DNA of 13,201 nt, taken from the NCBI GenBank assembly GCA_946549475.1, contig CAMNQO010000029.1, positions 1-13,201 on the forward strand. Direction: 5' to 3'. Below, piece after piece: positions 5,371 to 13,201 of the stretch (positions are counted from its first letter, which is position 1; the number at the start of each line of letters is the position of its first letter). Position numbers and translations under genes: made by a program. The DNA is from an uncultured Bacteroidales bacterium. Its GTDB lineage: Bacteria; Bacteroidota; Bacteroidia; Bacteroidales; UBA932. Under the pieces are notes generated by a model that was not told the DNA's origin, ran no database searches, and was given only the letters and a program-made list of their open reading frames with translations.

Positions 5371-8300
5371 CAGTTATTCGCTTCAAATGACAGGGTGATG
5401 TGGTCGCCGATACGGTTGGTGCCGCCGTGGTTGACGGTCATTGCTTCCGTGCCGTTGGCCCGGCTTACGGAGACGACGCGGGCCCGGACGGACAGGGTTC
5501 CGTTGACCGCTCCCGGGGAGAAACTCTTCCGGACGGTCTGTACCGTCGAGGGAGAGGCGATGGCGTAGGTGTAGTCGAAGGTCTCGGAAACGGCTTCCGA
5601 GGTGTCGATGGCCGGGAGTTCGAAACTTCCGTGCTGGCCGTCGATGAGGGTCCAGCTGCTGCCGTCGGTGGAGTATTCCAGGGCGAAGTATTTCGGACCG
5701 GAGCCCGAGGATTCGACGCAGTATTCCAAAGTGTAAGTACCGGCGGGGTTGTCCACCCGGTAGGCCTCGAAGAGCCAGTAGTCCTCCTTGTAGATGCCGT
5801 AGTGGAGCAGGCAATGCTTGCCGTTCCAGCGGGACTCCGAGGAGGGACGCGCCTGATAGGTGGTATTCTTGCTGTTCGCCTCCGAGGTCGAGGTGCGGAT
5901 GACGGTCAGCTTGCCCTCGTGGGTGTCGGACCAGACAAAGGAGCCGGAGATGTTGTTGAGGGAGTAGTCGCTTCCCGCCACGCTCTCCGCCGCCGGGAAA
6001 CTCCACTGGATGGGGAAGGAGGCCGGCTCGTCGCTGCCGGGCTTCTCGTAGGACAGGGTGATGTGGCCGCCGATGCGGTGGGAGCCGCCGTGGTGGTCGT
6101 TGGTCATGTCGCCGGAGTTGTCATGCTTGATCTTGCAGGCGACGACGGCCCGGATCTTGAGTACCGTGTTGGACATCGACGGCAGGCGGAAGGTCTCGCG
6201 GACGGTGAAGGTCTCGTTGCCGGAGTCGCTGAGCCGGTAGGTATAGGTGACCGGCGTCCCGCCGTCATAGGGGCTGCCGTCCTTGTAGGCGAGCGCTTCG
6301 GACTTGGTGTTGATCGGTGTCCAGGTGGAGCCGTAATCCAGGGAGTATTCCAGGCGGAAATATTTCGGCCCCGCATTGGAGGCGGTGGTCAGGTATTCCA
6401 GGGTGTAGTTGCCGGCGGACTGGTTGCCGATGAAGGCGCTCATCTGCCAGTAGTCGTTCTCATACACGCCGTAGGAGAGCAGGCGCACGCCCAGGTCGCC
6501 CTCGTTCTTGTAGGTGGGGGCGTTGGCGGGGGCTTCGCCGTAGCGGGTCAGGGAGAGCAGTCCGGCATGGGTGTCGGAATAGACCCAGGAGCCGCTTCTG
6601 GCTTCGAGGTGGTAGTCCTCCTCCTCCACCCACTGGCTGGAGGGCGCGGGGAAGGTCCACCGGAGCGGGAAGGAAGCGACCGTGCCGCCGCCCACCTGGA
6701 TGACGGGGATGTCCTGGCGGGTGATGCCGGAAACGACCGTGACGACACCCTCGCGGCTGCGGGCTCCGGTATTGGGGTCGCAGACGACCTGCACGCCGAC
6801 CTTCTCGCCGGCATAGCGGTCGCCGTCCACGATGTGGATCCACGACTGCTCGCTCTTGACGAGGAAATTCTGGTCCGTCGAGACCTCGAACTGCCGGTCG
6901 AAGGCGTTGGCGTCGAAGAGCAGGTGCGTCTTGTTCACGGAGAGCCGGGCCTGTGCCGGGGGAGCCGAGCTGGCGGCGATGATTTCGATGGCGGGCTGGT
7001 AGGGATGGCTGTCGGCTTCGTCCTTCTCCCCGTCCACGCTCAGACGCCAGGTCCCGGTGGTGGGAGCGTCAGGCGCTTTCCCGCTTCCGGCCGGGTCCGT
7101 GTCGGCCCGCCAGGAGGAGGCGCAGATGAAGCGGAACTCCACCCGGTCGGTGTTTTCCGTATAGGTCACGATGCCGTCCACATTGACCCATACGGGATTG
7201 GTCTCGCTGTAGGGCTGCATCTCGTGGGTATAGATGACCGGCTGTCCGGCCGGGTCCTTCACATTGGCGGGCGCGACATGGGGCGTGCCGGCGATCTTCC
7301 AGGTCTCGCCGTCGCGGAATTCCATCCGCCAGTATCTCGGGCCGGACGAGGAAGTGCGCGTGCCGAAACTCAGTTTGGCGATGGTGCCGGCGGAGACGGG
7401 CGAGTGGGCGGCGAACTCGCAGTAGTCGCCGGGCCAGACGCCGGTAACGACCGGGGAACCGTCTGATACCGTGAAAGTACCGTTGCCGGCCTCGTTGTGG
7501 AAGGTAATCAGGCCGTCGCCTTCGACCGGCGGGACGGTGCCGTCCGAGGGGAAGGTGTTGGCGAAGGTGTTGTCGCTCACGCGCACTTTCCAGCGCACCG
7601 GGAAGCCTTCCAGCTGCACTTCCGTCGCCGGATACTGGAGAATGGGGATGGCGGTCACCATGTCCGTCCCGTCGAGTTTGTACTTGATGGACAGCCTGGC
7701 TCCGCGCAGGGTCTCCGTATTCTGCGAGAGGCGGAGGACGAGGGTGTCCTTCTGCTGCGTGACCGGATGAACGCTTTCGTCGGTAATCCAGTCGATGTTG
7801 TCGGTCGCGTAGGCCGCATCCGGCGTGATTTCATATTCCCAATCGACATTGGCATTGACCCGCAGGCGCAGGGTCTGGGCTGCGGCCGTGGCCTGGAAGA
7901 GACTGACATGGGTCTCCAGAAATTCAGGGCTCTCGGCCTGGCGGACGCGCAGGACGCCGCTCAGCGGCTCATAAACTCCGCTGCCGTCATCCACGAGGAT
8001 GTTGTAGAGCATCTCCCGGCCGCTTACCGGATCGGTGTTGCGGGCCGTCTTAAAGAAGAAGATGCCTTCTTTCTCTCCGCTCTCCGGGAAGGGATGGATC
8101 CAGTCGGCGGCCGCACCGTCCACGGGCAGGATTTTCCAGCGGAGGTTGGAACGCACATGGAAGCGGAGGGCCCTGAGGATGTTGTTCTTGGTGTTGGCCG
8201 TCGAGGAATAGCCGGAGGCGGTCAGGTCCAGCGTGTACTGGGCAGACATCGGGTCGAGTTCCTTGACGGGAATCACGTCGTCATCCTGTACGGTGATGTT

Positions 8301-8396
8301 GAAATAGGGAGTGCCTTCGGTCCGGAACTCCTGTTCCTCCCGGCTGCATCCCGCCAGGAAGAGCAAACTTAATAGAAAAAATCCGTATCTTTTCAT
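5370..8396 (-). CDS. Multidomain surface lipoprotein with BACON-like and beta-sandwich modules (1008 aa)
   Basis: The protein starts MKRYGFF and has a clean lipobox L-A-G-C (residues 14-17), so it is lipidated, probably at the outer membrane. The start at 8396 has GGAG 4 nt upstream and lies 12 nt after the SusD stop. Modules in order: BACON-like 1 (about 31-154, ending LRVRQAE), BACON-like 2 (about 159-258, with WEYEI and DWI), beta-sandwich 1 (265-475, with GPRYWRMEF), BACON-like 3 (483-570, with SWIHI and an IPVIQVGG end), beta-sandwich 2 (576-785, GPKYFRLEY, RIGGHITLSY) and beta-sandwich 3 (794-1008, GPKYFALEY, RIGDHITLSF). By position this is the surface protein that accompanies SusC/SusD in many glycan-utilisation loci and often binds the ligand. 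No catalytic residues are recognisable and it has no obvious type IX secretion tail. Substrate binding is inferred from context; BACON domains often act as spacers. Confidence 0.88.
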   Translation of the reverse strand: MKRYGFFLLSLLFLAGCSREEQEFRTEGTPYFNITVQDDDVIPVKELDPMSAQYTLDLTASGYSSTANTKNNILRALRFHVRSNLRWKILPVDGAAADWIHPFPESGEKEGIFFFKTARNTDPVSGREMLYNILVDDGSGVYEPLSGVLRVRQAESPEFLETHVSLFQATAAAQTLRLRVNANVDWEYEITPDAAYATDNIDWITDESVHPVTQQKDTLVLRLSQNTETLRGARLSIKYKLDGTDMVTAIPILQYPATEVQLEGFPVRWKVRVSDNTFANTFPSDGTVPPVEGDGLITFHNEAGNGTFTVSDGSPVVTGVWPGDYCEFAAHSPVSAGTIAKLSFGTRTSSSGPRYWRMEFRDGETWKIAGTPHVAPANVKDPAGQPVIYTHEMQPYSETNPVWVNVDGIVTYTENTDRVEFRFICASSWRADTDPAGSGKAPDAPTTGTWRLSVDGEKDEADSHPYQPAIEIIAASSAPPAQARLSVNKTHLLFDANAFDRQFEVSTDQNFLVKSEQSWIHIVDGDRYAGEKVGVQVVCDPNTGARSREGVVTVVSGITRQDIPVIQVGGGTVASFPLRWTFPAPSSQWVEEEDYHLEARSGSWVYSDTHAGLLSLTRYGEAPANAPTYKNEGDLGVRLLSYGVYENDYWQMSAFIGNQSAGNYTLEYLTTASNAGPKYFRLEYSLDYGSTWTPINTKSEALAYKDGSPYDGGTPVTYTYRLSDSGNETFTVRETFRLPSMSNTVLKIRAVVACKIKHDNSGDMTNDHHGGSHRIGGHITLSYEKPGSDEPASFPIQWSFPAAESVAGSDYSLNNISGSFVWSDTHEGKLTVIRTSTSEANSKNTTYQARPSSESRWNGKHCLLHYGIYKEDYWLFEAYRVDNPAGTYTLEYCVESSGSGPKYFALEYSTDGSSWTLIDGQHGSFELPAIDTSEAVSETFDYTYAIASPSTVQTVRKSFSPGAVNGTLSVRARVVSVSRANGTEAMTVNHGGTNRIGDHITLSFEANN
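5373..6017 (-). repeat. Shared C-terminal module, copy B (residues 794-1008 of the 1008-aa gene)
   Basis: This copy lies closest in sequence to copy A at 2862-3473, including the 41-nt (5890-5930) and 32-nt (5389-5420) exact matches. It carries the same pair of cysteines (862 and 893). It has a longer insert after the GPKYF region (around residues 925-940) than copy A. Confidence 0.85.
6042..6671 (-). repeat. Related internal module, copy C (residues 576-785 of the 1008-aa gene)
   Basis: This is a more diverged copy of the same module, adjacent to copy B. It keeps SWVYSDTH, the SYGVY and GPKYF motifs and the RIGGHITLSY end. Its DNA shares a run of about 25 nt with copy A around 6566-6590 (coding for GSWVYSDT). 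Unlike A and B, it lacks both module cysteines. Confidence 0.75.
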
Positions 8397-8408
8397 CTTT
8401 CTCCGGCA

Positions 8409-9974
8409 TTAAGGTTTGTAGGGACTGCGGTGGCCGTTCTTCTTGGCGTAGGACCAGTCGAGCAGGACGTGCATGTTGTTGGCCGTCCCGCCCATCCGGG
8501 CGATGGCCTGGTTGACATGGGCGCTGTTGGAAGCCACGGTGTAGTTGGGGTAGCCGTAACGGGTCGGAACCTCGTAATTGTTGGCCGAGGTGCCGTCCGC
8601 AATCTCAAAGTCGGGGTATTCGGTGCGCCGCCATTCGTGGAAGACTTCGTAGCCGCAGAAATACAGGGAAATGAATTTCTGGCAGGCGATGAGTTCTTCC
8701 GCCGTGCGGTAGAGGGGCTCTTCCTCCTGCGGACGGGCGGCCTTGTCGTAGGAGCCCAGGCGGCTGCGGAGCAGGTTGGTGACATCCACGTTGCGGACGA
8801 CGATGGGCTTGGAGGCGTACTGGCCGTACCCGGCCCATTTGTCGATGCTGGCCTTGACGGCGGACTCGTAGAGGCTCTTGGCCGTCTGTCCGGAGACGCT
8901 GAGCTTGCCTTTCTCCACGCCTTCGGCCAGGATGAAGAGGACTTCGGAATAGTCCATAATGAAGGCAGGCACGCCGGAGTTGGTCAGGATGGCGTAATTG
9001 GGCACCGCCGCACCGTCGTCATACTGCTTGTAGTCGGTGGCCGGTACACCGCCCCGGGAGCCTTTCCAGACATTGTTCTTCTGCTCTGCGAAGATGGGCA
9101 GGCGCGGGTCCACGGTCCCGTCCGTATCGCTCATCATATCGATGAGCGTCTGGCAGATGCGGTGGTTGCAGAAATCACTTTTGGTGGTGTTGTTCTGCTT
9201 CCAGTAGGAACGGTAGGGGTCGGCGTCCTCGAAGGCGACGAAGGCATTGTCGCCGTTGTCGGCAAAGATGGGGAAGACCGTCGGGTTGTCCACGATTGCC
9301 TGGATGGCGTTCCAGTACTTGTCGTCGATGCCGGACATCCGGCAGAGGATGCGGAGTTTGAGGGAGTTGGCCAGTTTGATCCAGCGGGTGTAGTTGTTCT
9401 GGTACATCCGGTCGATGCCGGTCTTCCTCACTTCCGGACGGCGTTTGAGGATGACGGCGGCGCTGTCGAGGTCGGTGATGAATTCTTCCGCCAGCCGTTC
9501 CTGGTTGTCGAAGGCGGGGGCCGTATTGTTGCGCTGGAGATAGGCCTCGGAGTAGGGGATGTCCCCGAAGAGGGCGGACAGGTTGGACAGCTCGACGACC
9601 TTCCAGATGAGTCCGAGCGCTTCCATATACTTGTCTCCCTGGGCGACGGCCTGGTTGACCAGGTGGTTGGCGTCCCCGCCGAGACGGGCGAAGTTGTCCC
9701 ACTGGTTCTGCCAGTTGCCGTCAGTCACCTGATACTGGTGGATCTGGCTGGTGTTGCCGCCCGTGAAGGCCGTCACCTGGACCAGTTCGTTGGCGAAATA
9801 CCAGGCCTGGTACTGGTTGTTGATGGCGATGGTATAGACCAGCGGCTCGTAGAGCGAGGTGGCCGAGACTTTCCCGTAGAGAATTTTGTTGGGGTCCGTA
9901 TTGATACTCTCGAAGTTCGAAGTGCAGGAGAGGGCGAGGCTGCCGAGCAGAATGGAAAACAGGATTTTTTTCAT
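8409..9974 (-). CDS. SusD/RagB-type outer-membrane lipoprotein (521 aa)
   Basis: SusD-type proteins are surface lipoproteins that lid the SusC channel and capture the ligand for import. The product starts MKKILFSILLGSLALSC, a lipoprotein signal peptide with the lipidated Cys at residue 17, followed by FESINTDPN. Internal features typical of the family include the early all-helical TPR-like region (LGLIWKVVELSNLSALFGDIPYSEA region), RWIKLANSLKLRI, and FIMDYSEVLFILAE in the second half. The C-terminal part has the FCGYEVFHEWRRTEYP segment common to the family. Length is normal. The INTDPN start and overall pattern suggest the SusD-like_2 branch. The ATG at 9974 has AGGAGG 8 nt upstream; the ATG at 9980 (two residues longer) has only a 2-nt spacer. 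It follows SusC directly, as expected for the pair. Confidence 0.95.
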   Translation of the reverse strand: MKKILFSILLGSLALSCTSNFESINTDPNKILYGKVSATSLYEPLVYTIAINNQYQAWYFANELVQVTAFTGGNTSQIHQYQVTDGNWQNQWDNFARLGGDANHLVNQAVAQGDKYMEALGLIWKVVELSNLSALFGDIPYSEAYLQRNNTAPAFDNQERLAEEFITDLDSAAVILKRRPEVRKTGIDRMYQNNYTRWIKLANSLKLRILCRMSGIDDKYWNAIQAIVDNPTVFPIFADNGDNAFVAFEDADPYRSYWKQNNTTKSDFCNHRICQTLIDMMSDTDGTVDPRLPIFAEQKNNVWKGSRGGVPATDYKQYDDGAAVPNYAILTNSGVPAFIMDYSEVLFILAEGVEKGKLSVSGQTAKSLYESAVKASIDKWAGYGQYASKPIVVRNVDVTNLLRSRLGSYDKAARPQEEEPLYRTAEELIACQKFISLYFCGYEVFHEWRRTEYPDFEIADGTSANNYEVPTRYGYPNYTVASNSAHVNQAIARMGGTANNMHVLLDWSYAKKNGHRSPYKP

Positions 9975-9982
9975 CTTCATCG

Positions 9983-9988
9983 CCTCCT
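9983..9988 (-). promoter_or_regulatory. Ribosome binding site for SusD, overlapping the SusC stop
   Basis: AGGAGG overlaps the TAG stop of the SusC gene (TAGGAGG). It is 2 nt from the ATG at 9980 and 8 nt from the ATG at 9974, so it favours the latter. The overlap with the stop suggests reinitiation by terminating ribosomes. Confidence 0.7.
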
Positions 9989-12900
9989 AAAATTTAAGTT
10001 TGACATTGAAACCATAGGAACGGCTCATGGGGAAGGAGCCCGACTCGATACCGCGTTTGGAGTTGGCGTCGCTCATCCCCGTGACTTCCGGGTCGAAGAA
10101 GGGGTACTTCGTCAGGCAGAAAAGGTTGGTGGCATACACCGACAGCGAAACGCCCTGGAGAATCCGGGTGGCCTTCATCCAGGCCTGCGGGAAATCATAA
10201 CTGAGCGTCACTTCCTTGAGTTTGAAGAAGGAGTTGTCGTAGATGTATTCCTTGAAGTTGTAGCGGTTGGCCGCGTAACTGTTGTAGTAGGTGTAGATGT
10301 TGCTGGTGAGCGTGGTGTTGGGCTTGTAGATGCCGTGGCCGTCCGCATCCGTCCCCACCAGGTTCACGCCTTCCGCCACCAGGCCGTCGGGACGGCCCGC
10401 GAGGGAGTTCTTGAGTTTGCCCTGATAGCCGAGGATGGCCGCAGTGACGGAGTAGGTCTTGCCGCCGATCTGGGCGGAGAAGGTCGTGTTGAGGGTGAAG
10501 CCTTTGTACTTGAAGGTCATCGCCAGGCCGCCGGTCCAGTCCGGATTGACATTGCCCAGGTCGCGCAGTTCGTCGGACATTGAGGGAAGTCCCGTGTTGG
10601 CGTCGAGGATGACCTGTCCGCTGCAATCCGTGCGGCTGCCGTCTTCGTTCAGGATGTAGGAGCCTTCCGGCGCCAGCGCCAGGCCCTTGCCCCAGAGTTC
10701 GCCCATCCGTTTCCCTACATAATTATATATATAGAGGCGGGAGCCGATGGTCGTACCCATATCGGACTGGTGCGGCTGGCTGTTGTCCCAGCCGTCATAC
10801 ATCTTCAGCAGTTTGGTGAGGGAGGTGGCGGCGTTGATGCTGACCGTCCAGGTGAAGTCCTTGAGTTTGACGGGGGTGAAGGTCAGGGCCAGTTCGACGC
10901 CCTGGCTGCGGATGAGGCCGATGTTGGAGGTATAGTACTTCGCGCCGGTCATATAGTCCACCGGACGGTCGTAAATCTGGTTGGTCACATCCGAGGAGTA
11001 GGCGGCGACATCGAAGATGAGCCGGTTTTGGAAGAACTTGCCTTCCAGACCCACTTCCCAGGTCGCCACATTTTCCGGCCGCAGGTAGTAGTCGGGCAGG
11101 GTGGCGGCGGGACGGTAGCCGCCCGGGAAACTCGTGTTGGTGTAACTGTAGGAAATGGCATAGGGGTCGGTGTCCTTGCCCACATTGGCCCAGGATGCCC
11201 GGATCTTGATGAGGTTGATGTAGTCCGAGTATTTGTCGAGTCCGGCAATCTTGGAGATGATGGCCGAGGCGCTGACCGAAGGATAGAAGTAGGACCAGTT
11301 GCCCGGGGACAGGGTAGAGGTCCAGTCGTTGCGGACGGTGGCGTCCAGATAGACCATATCCTTCCAGCCCAGGGACAGCATCCCGTAGAGGCTGTTGACC
11401 ACCTTGTTCGAGCGGTAGTTGCTCTCTTCCGGCAGGGTCTCGGCCGGGTAGTTGGAGGTGTTGTACACGCCTTCCACTTCCAGTTTGTCGATGGTGAACT
11501 TGTGGCTGCGGCGCTGGTAGGTCATATTGTTGCCGCCGACGACCGCCGTCAGGGAGAAGCGGTCGGCGAAGAAGGAGTCCGTGTACTTGAGCAGGAAGTC
11601 GGTGTTGAACTGCGCGACGAAGTTGCTCTGCTCGCGGTACCAGCCCTGCGGATAGTTGTAGGTGTACCAGGGCTTGCGCTGGGTGCGGAATTCGTTGACG
11701 ATGTCCAGACCCGTCTTGACGTCCAGGGTGACTTTTTCCTTCCAGATGTTGATGTGGAAGCCCGCGTTGCCGAAGACGCGGTCCTTGTCCTGGGTGTTGG
11801 TCATCTCATACAGGACGCGGTAAGGGTTGTAATAGTACTCCTGCCCGATGAGGGAGGTCTTGGGGTTGTTGTAGGCGTTCCGGGTCCAGCGTCCGGAGAA
11901 ATACTCGTCGGCGTAGGCGGACATCGGGACGTTGGTCCGGTTCCACAGGAGCTGGTAGGTGACACCGTTGTTGGTGTACGCGGAGGAAGGGAGGTTGTCC
12001 GAGTCGGTCATGTAGTAGTTGACCTTCAGGTTGAAGTCCATGAACTTCGCGACGGGCGTCTTCACGGAGAGGGAGATGGAGTTGCGGCGATAGCCGGTGT
12101 TGGGCAGGATCCAGTCGTTCCTGGCGGTGTTGGCCGAGACGCGCACGCGGGTGCCTTTCTCGGTACCGCCGTCGATGGACAGGGAATTTTCCCAGGTGAT
12201 GCCGTCCCGGAACAGGCCGCTGTACCAGTCATCCGCATAGACGAAGGGGGTGCGGGTCATCTCGCCGGTGGACCAGTTGACGCTGTTCCACTGGTAACGC
12301 AGGGTAGCCGGGTTGTAGGCTTCACCGTAGGACATACGGCTATAGTGGCGGCTCAGGCCTTCCGGATTGTTTTCCCAAAGGACATATTCGTCCAGGCCCA
12401 GGTCCGTACCCGGCCCGTAGGTCTTCTGGAAATCCGGCCAGTAACCGGGAACATCGTAGGTGAAACGGGTGGAGAAGGTGACGCCGATGCCCTTGGTCTT
12501 GGAACCGGACTTGGTGGTGATGATGACGGCGCCGTTGCCCGCGCGGGAGCCGTAGAGGGCCGTCGCTGCCGCGCCCTTGAGGACGGTGACGGATTCGATG
12601 TCCTCGGGGTTGAGGTCGCCGCCGTTGTCGCCGAAGTCGATGGGGCTGTCTTCGTTGGTATAGCCCGAGCCGGAAGCGTTGGAAATCATTCCCGACTCGA
12701 TGGGAACGCCGTCCACCACGAAGAGGGCGGAACCGTTGCCGGAGAGGGACGGGTCGCCGCGGACGATGACGCGGGTGGAGGACATCGGGCCGGAGGCCTT
12801 GTTGAACTGCACGCCGGGCACCTTGCCTTCCAGTCCGCCGAGCCAGTTGTTGGACTGGGACTGGTTGAGTTCGTCTCCCGAGAGGTCCACGACGGCATAG

Positions 12901-13201
12901 CCGAGGGAGCGTTTTTCACGGGTCATGCCGAGGGCCGTGACGACGGTCTCGGAGAGCATCTGGCTGTCGGGCGTCAGGATGATGTCATAGGTGGTGGCGG
13001 AGCCGACGGTCACCCGCGCATCCTTGTAGCCCAGGAACTGCACGAGGAGGACGTCGCCCGGTGCGGCGGAGAGGCTGAATTTGCCGTCCGGGTCGGTCAG
13101 GGAGTAAACCTGTTTGTTTTCCACGATGACCGAAGCGCCCGGCAGCGGATTGTTGCGGTCGGTGTCGAATACGGTGCCTTTGACCGTACCCTGTGCGCGT
13201 G
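9987..13201 (-). CDS. SusC/RagA-type TonB-linked outer-membrane transporter, N-terminus cut by window edge
   Basis: This is an outer-membrane beta-barrel that imports a ligand using TonB energy, in complex with SusD. The frame is open to the right edge, giving 1070 residues in view. It begins RAQGTVKGTVFDTD, so only roughly the signal peptide is missing; an apparent start at 13124 is an internal GTG (Val). An N-terminal carboxypeptidase-regulatory-like domain (GASVIV to LGYKDARV) is followed by the segment SETVVTALGM. The plug domain has LGGLEGKVPGV, RVIVRG, LFVVDGVPI, and NPEDIESVTVLKGAAATALY with SRAGNGAVIITTKSG, all hallmark SusC motifs. The remainder is the barrel, and the protein ends VKLKF with the terminal Phe typical of outer-membrane barrels. 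The substrate is not deducible. The operon promoter and any sigma/anti-sigma regulator would lie beyond the right edge. Confidence 0.96.
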   Translation of the reverse strand, partial: RAQGTVKGTVFDTDRNNPLPGASVIVENKQVYSLTDPDGKFSLSAAPGDVLLVQFLGYKDARVTVGSATTYDIILTPDSQMLSETVVTALGMTREKRSLGYAVVDLSGDELNQSQSNNWLGGLEGKVPGVQFNKASGPMSSTRVIVRGDPSLSGNGSALFVVDGVPIESGMISNASGSGYTNEDSPIDFGDNGGDLNPEDIESVTVLKGAAATALYGSRAGNGAVIITTKSGSKTKGIGVTFSTRFTYDVPGYWPDFQKTYGPGTDLGLDEYVLWENNPEGLSRHYSRMSYGEAYNPATLRYQWNSVNWSTGEMTRTPFVYADDWYSGLFRDGITWENSLSIDGGTEKGTRVRVSANTARNDWILPNTGYRRNSISLSVKTPVAKFMDFNLKVNYYMTDSDNLPSSAYTNNGVTYQLLWNRTNVPMSAYADEYFSGRWTRNAYNNPKTSLIGQEYYYNPYRVLYEMTNTQDKDRVFGNAGFHINIWKEKVTLDVKTGLDIVNEFRTQRKPWYTYNYPQGWYREQSNFVAQFNTDFLLKYTDSFFADRFSLTAVVGGNNMTYQRRSHKFTIDKLEVEGVYNTSNYPAETLPEESNYRSNKVVNSLYGMLSLGWKDMVYLDATVRNDWTSTLSPGNWSYFYPSVSASAIISKIAGLDKYSDYINLIKIRASWANVGKDTDPYAISYSYTNTSFPGGYRPAATLPDYYLRPENVATWEVGLEGKFFQNRLIFDVAAYSSDVTNQIYDRPVDYMTGAKYYTSNIGLIRSQGVELALTFTPVKLKDFTWTVSINAATSLTKLLKMYDGWDNSQPHQSDMGTTIGSRLYIYNYVGKRMGELWGKGLALAPEGSYILNEDGSRTDCSGQVILDANTGLPSMSDELRDLGNVNPDWTGGLAMTFKYKGFTLNTTFSAQIGGKTYSVTAAILGYQGKLKNSLAGRPDGLVAEGVNLVGTDADGHGIYKPNTTLTSNIYTYYNSYAANRYNFKEYIYDNSFFKLKEVTLSYDFPQAWMKATRILQGVSLSVYATNLFCLTKYPFFDPEVTGMSDANSKRGIESGSFPMSRSYGFNVKLKF

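Noticed and set aside
5400..7466. 688-codon plus-strand frame opposite the 1008-aa lipoprotein
   Set aside because: It has the same signature of an antisense shadow: Gly/Val/Asp/Arg-rich, no signal peptide or motif, fully inside a gene with clear domains.
7497..8372. 291-codon plus-strand frame opposite the start of the 1008-aa gene
   Set aside because: It is an antisense shadow with no start signal or domain.
8430..10583. 717-codon plus-strand frame spanning SusD and part of SusC
   Set aside because: It crosses the junction of two confidently identified minus-strand genes and encodes no recognisable protein; a product of codon bias on the other strand.
13122..13124. GTG at 13124 as the start of the SusC gene
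   Set aside because: The frame stays open to the window edge and the upstream residues (GTVKGTVFDTD, GASVIV) are the beginning of the regulatory-like domain, so the GTG is an internal Val.
1..13201. CRISPR array, tRNA, rRNA, insertion sequence or phage genes
   Set aside because: I saw no regularly spaced short repeats, no tRNA-like cloverleaf, no transposase with terminal inverted repeats and no phage structural genes; the repeats present are protein-module duplications.

Overview
The window reads as one minus-strand operon from a member of the Bacteroidota, most likely order Bacteroidales. The marker is a SusC/SusD outer-membrane pair followed by outer-membrane-type lipoproteins with BACON-like and fimbrillin-like domains. 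The coding DNA is clearly GC-rich (above 50% by eye), which would fit a high-GC lineage such as Alistipes or Cryptobacteroides better than classical Bacteroides; this placement is inference.

Layout in transcription order (right to left): (1) a SusC-type TonB-dependent transporter, missing only its extreme N-terminus at the right edge (9987-13201); (2) a SusD-type lipoprotein (8409-9974); (3) a 1008-residue multidomain lipoprotein with three BACON-like and three beta-sandwich modules (5370-8396); (4) a 50-residue protein with an acidic, Trp-containing tail (5218-5370); (5) a 779-residue fimbrillin-like lipoprotein (2859-5198); (6) a 47-residue protein of the same small type (2678-2821); (7) a 768-residue paralogue of gene 5 (370-2676). 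A likely intrinsic terminator follows at about 295-332. Beyond it lies the start of an unrelated or relic ORF running off the left edge (1-146).

Gene spacing is very tight: 6-12 nt at the SusC/SusD and SusD/1008 junctions, a shared base at 5370, 19 nt before the 779-residue gene, and 1 nt before the 768-residue gene. This argues for one co-transcribed, partly translationally coupled unit. SusC and SusD would form the import complex, and the lipoproteins would be accessory, probably ligand-binding, surface proteins. No glycosidase, protease or regulator is visible, so the substrate cannot be named. The operon promoter lies beyond the right edge.

Two points stand out. First, each fimbrillin-like lipoprotein is immediately preceded by a small ORF sharing a Y-x-x-P ... 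L-x-T-S ... acidic/Trp C-terminal plan. Second, a C-terminal beta-sandwich module is shared at near-identical DNA level between the 1008- and 779-residue genes but is replaced by a different module in the 768-residue gene, suggesting module shuffling among surface proteins.
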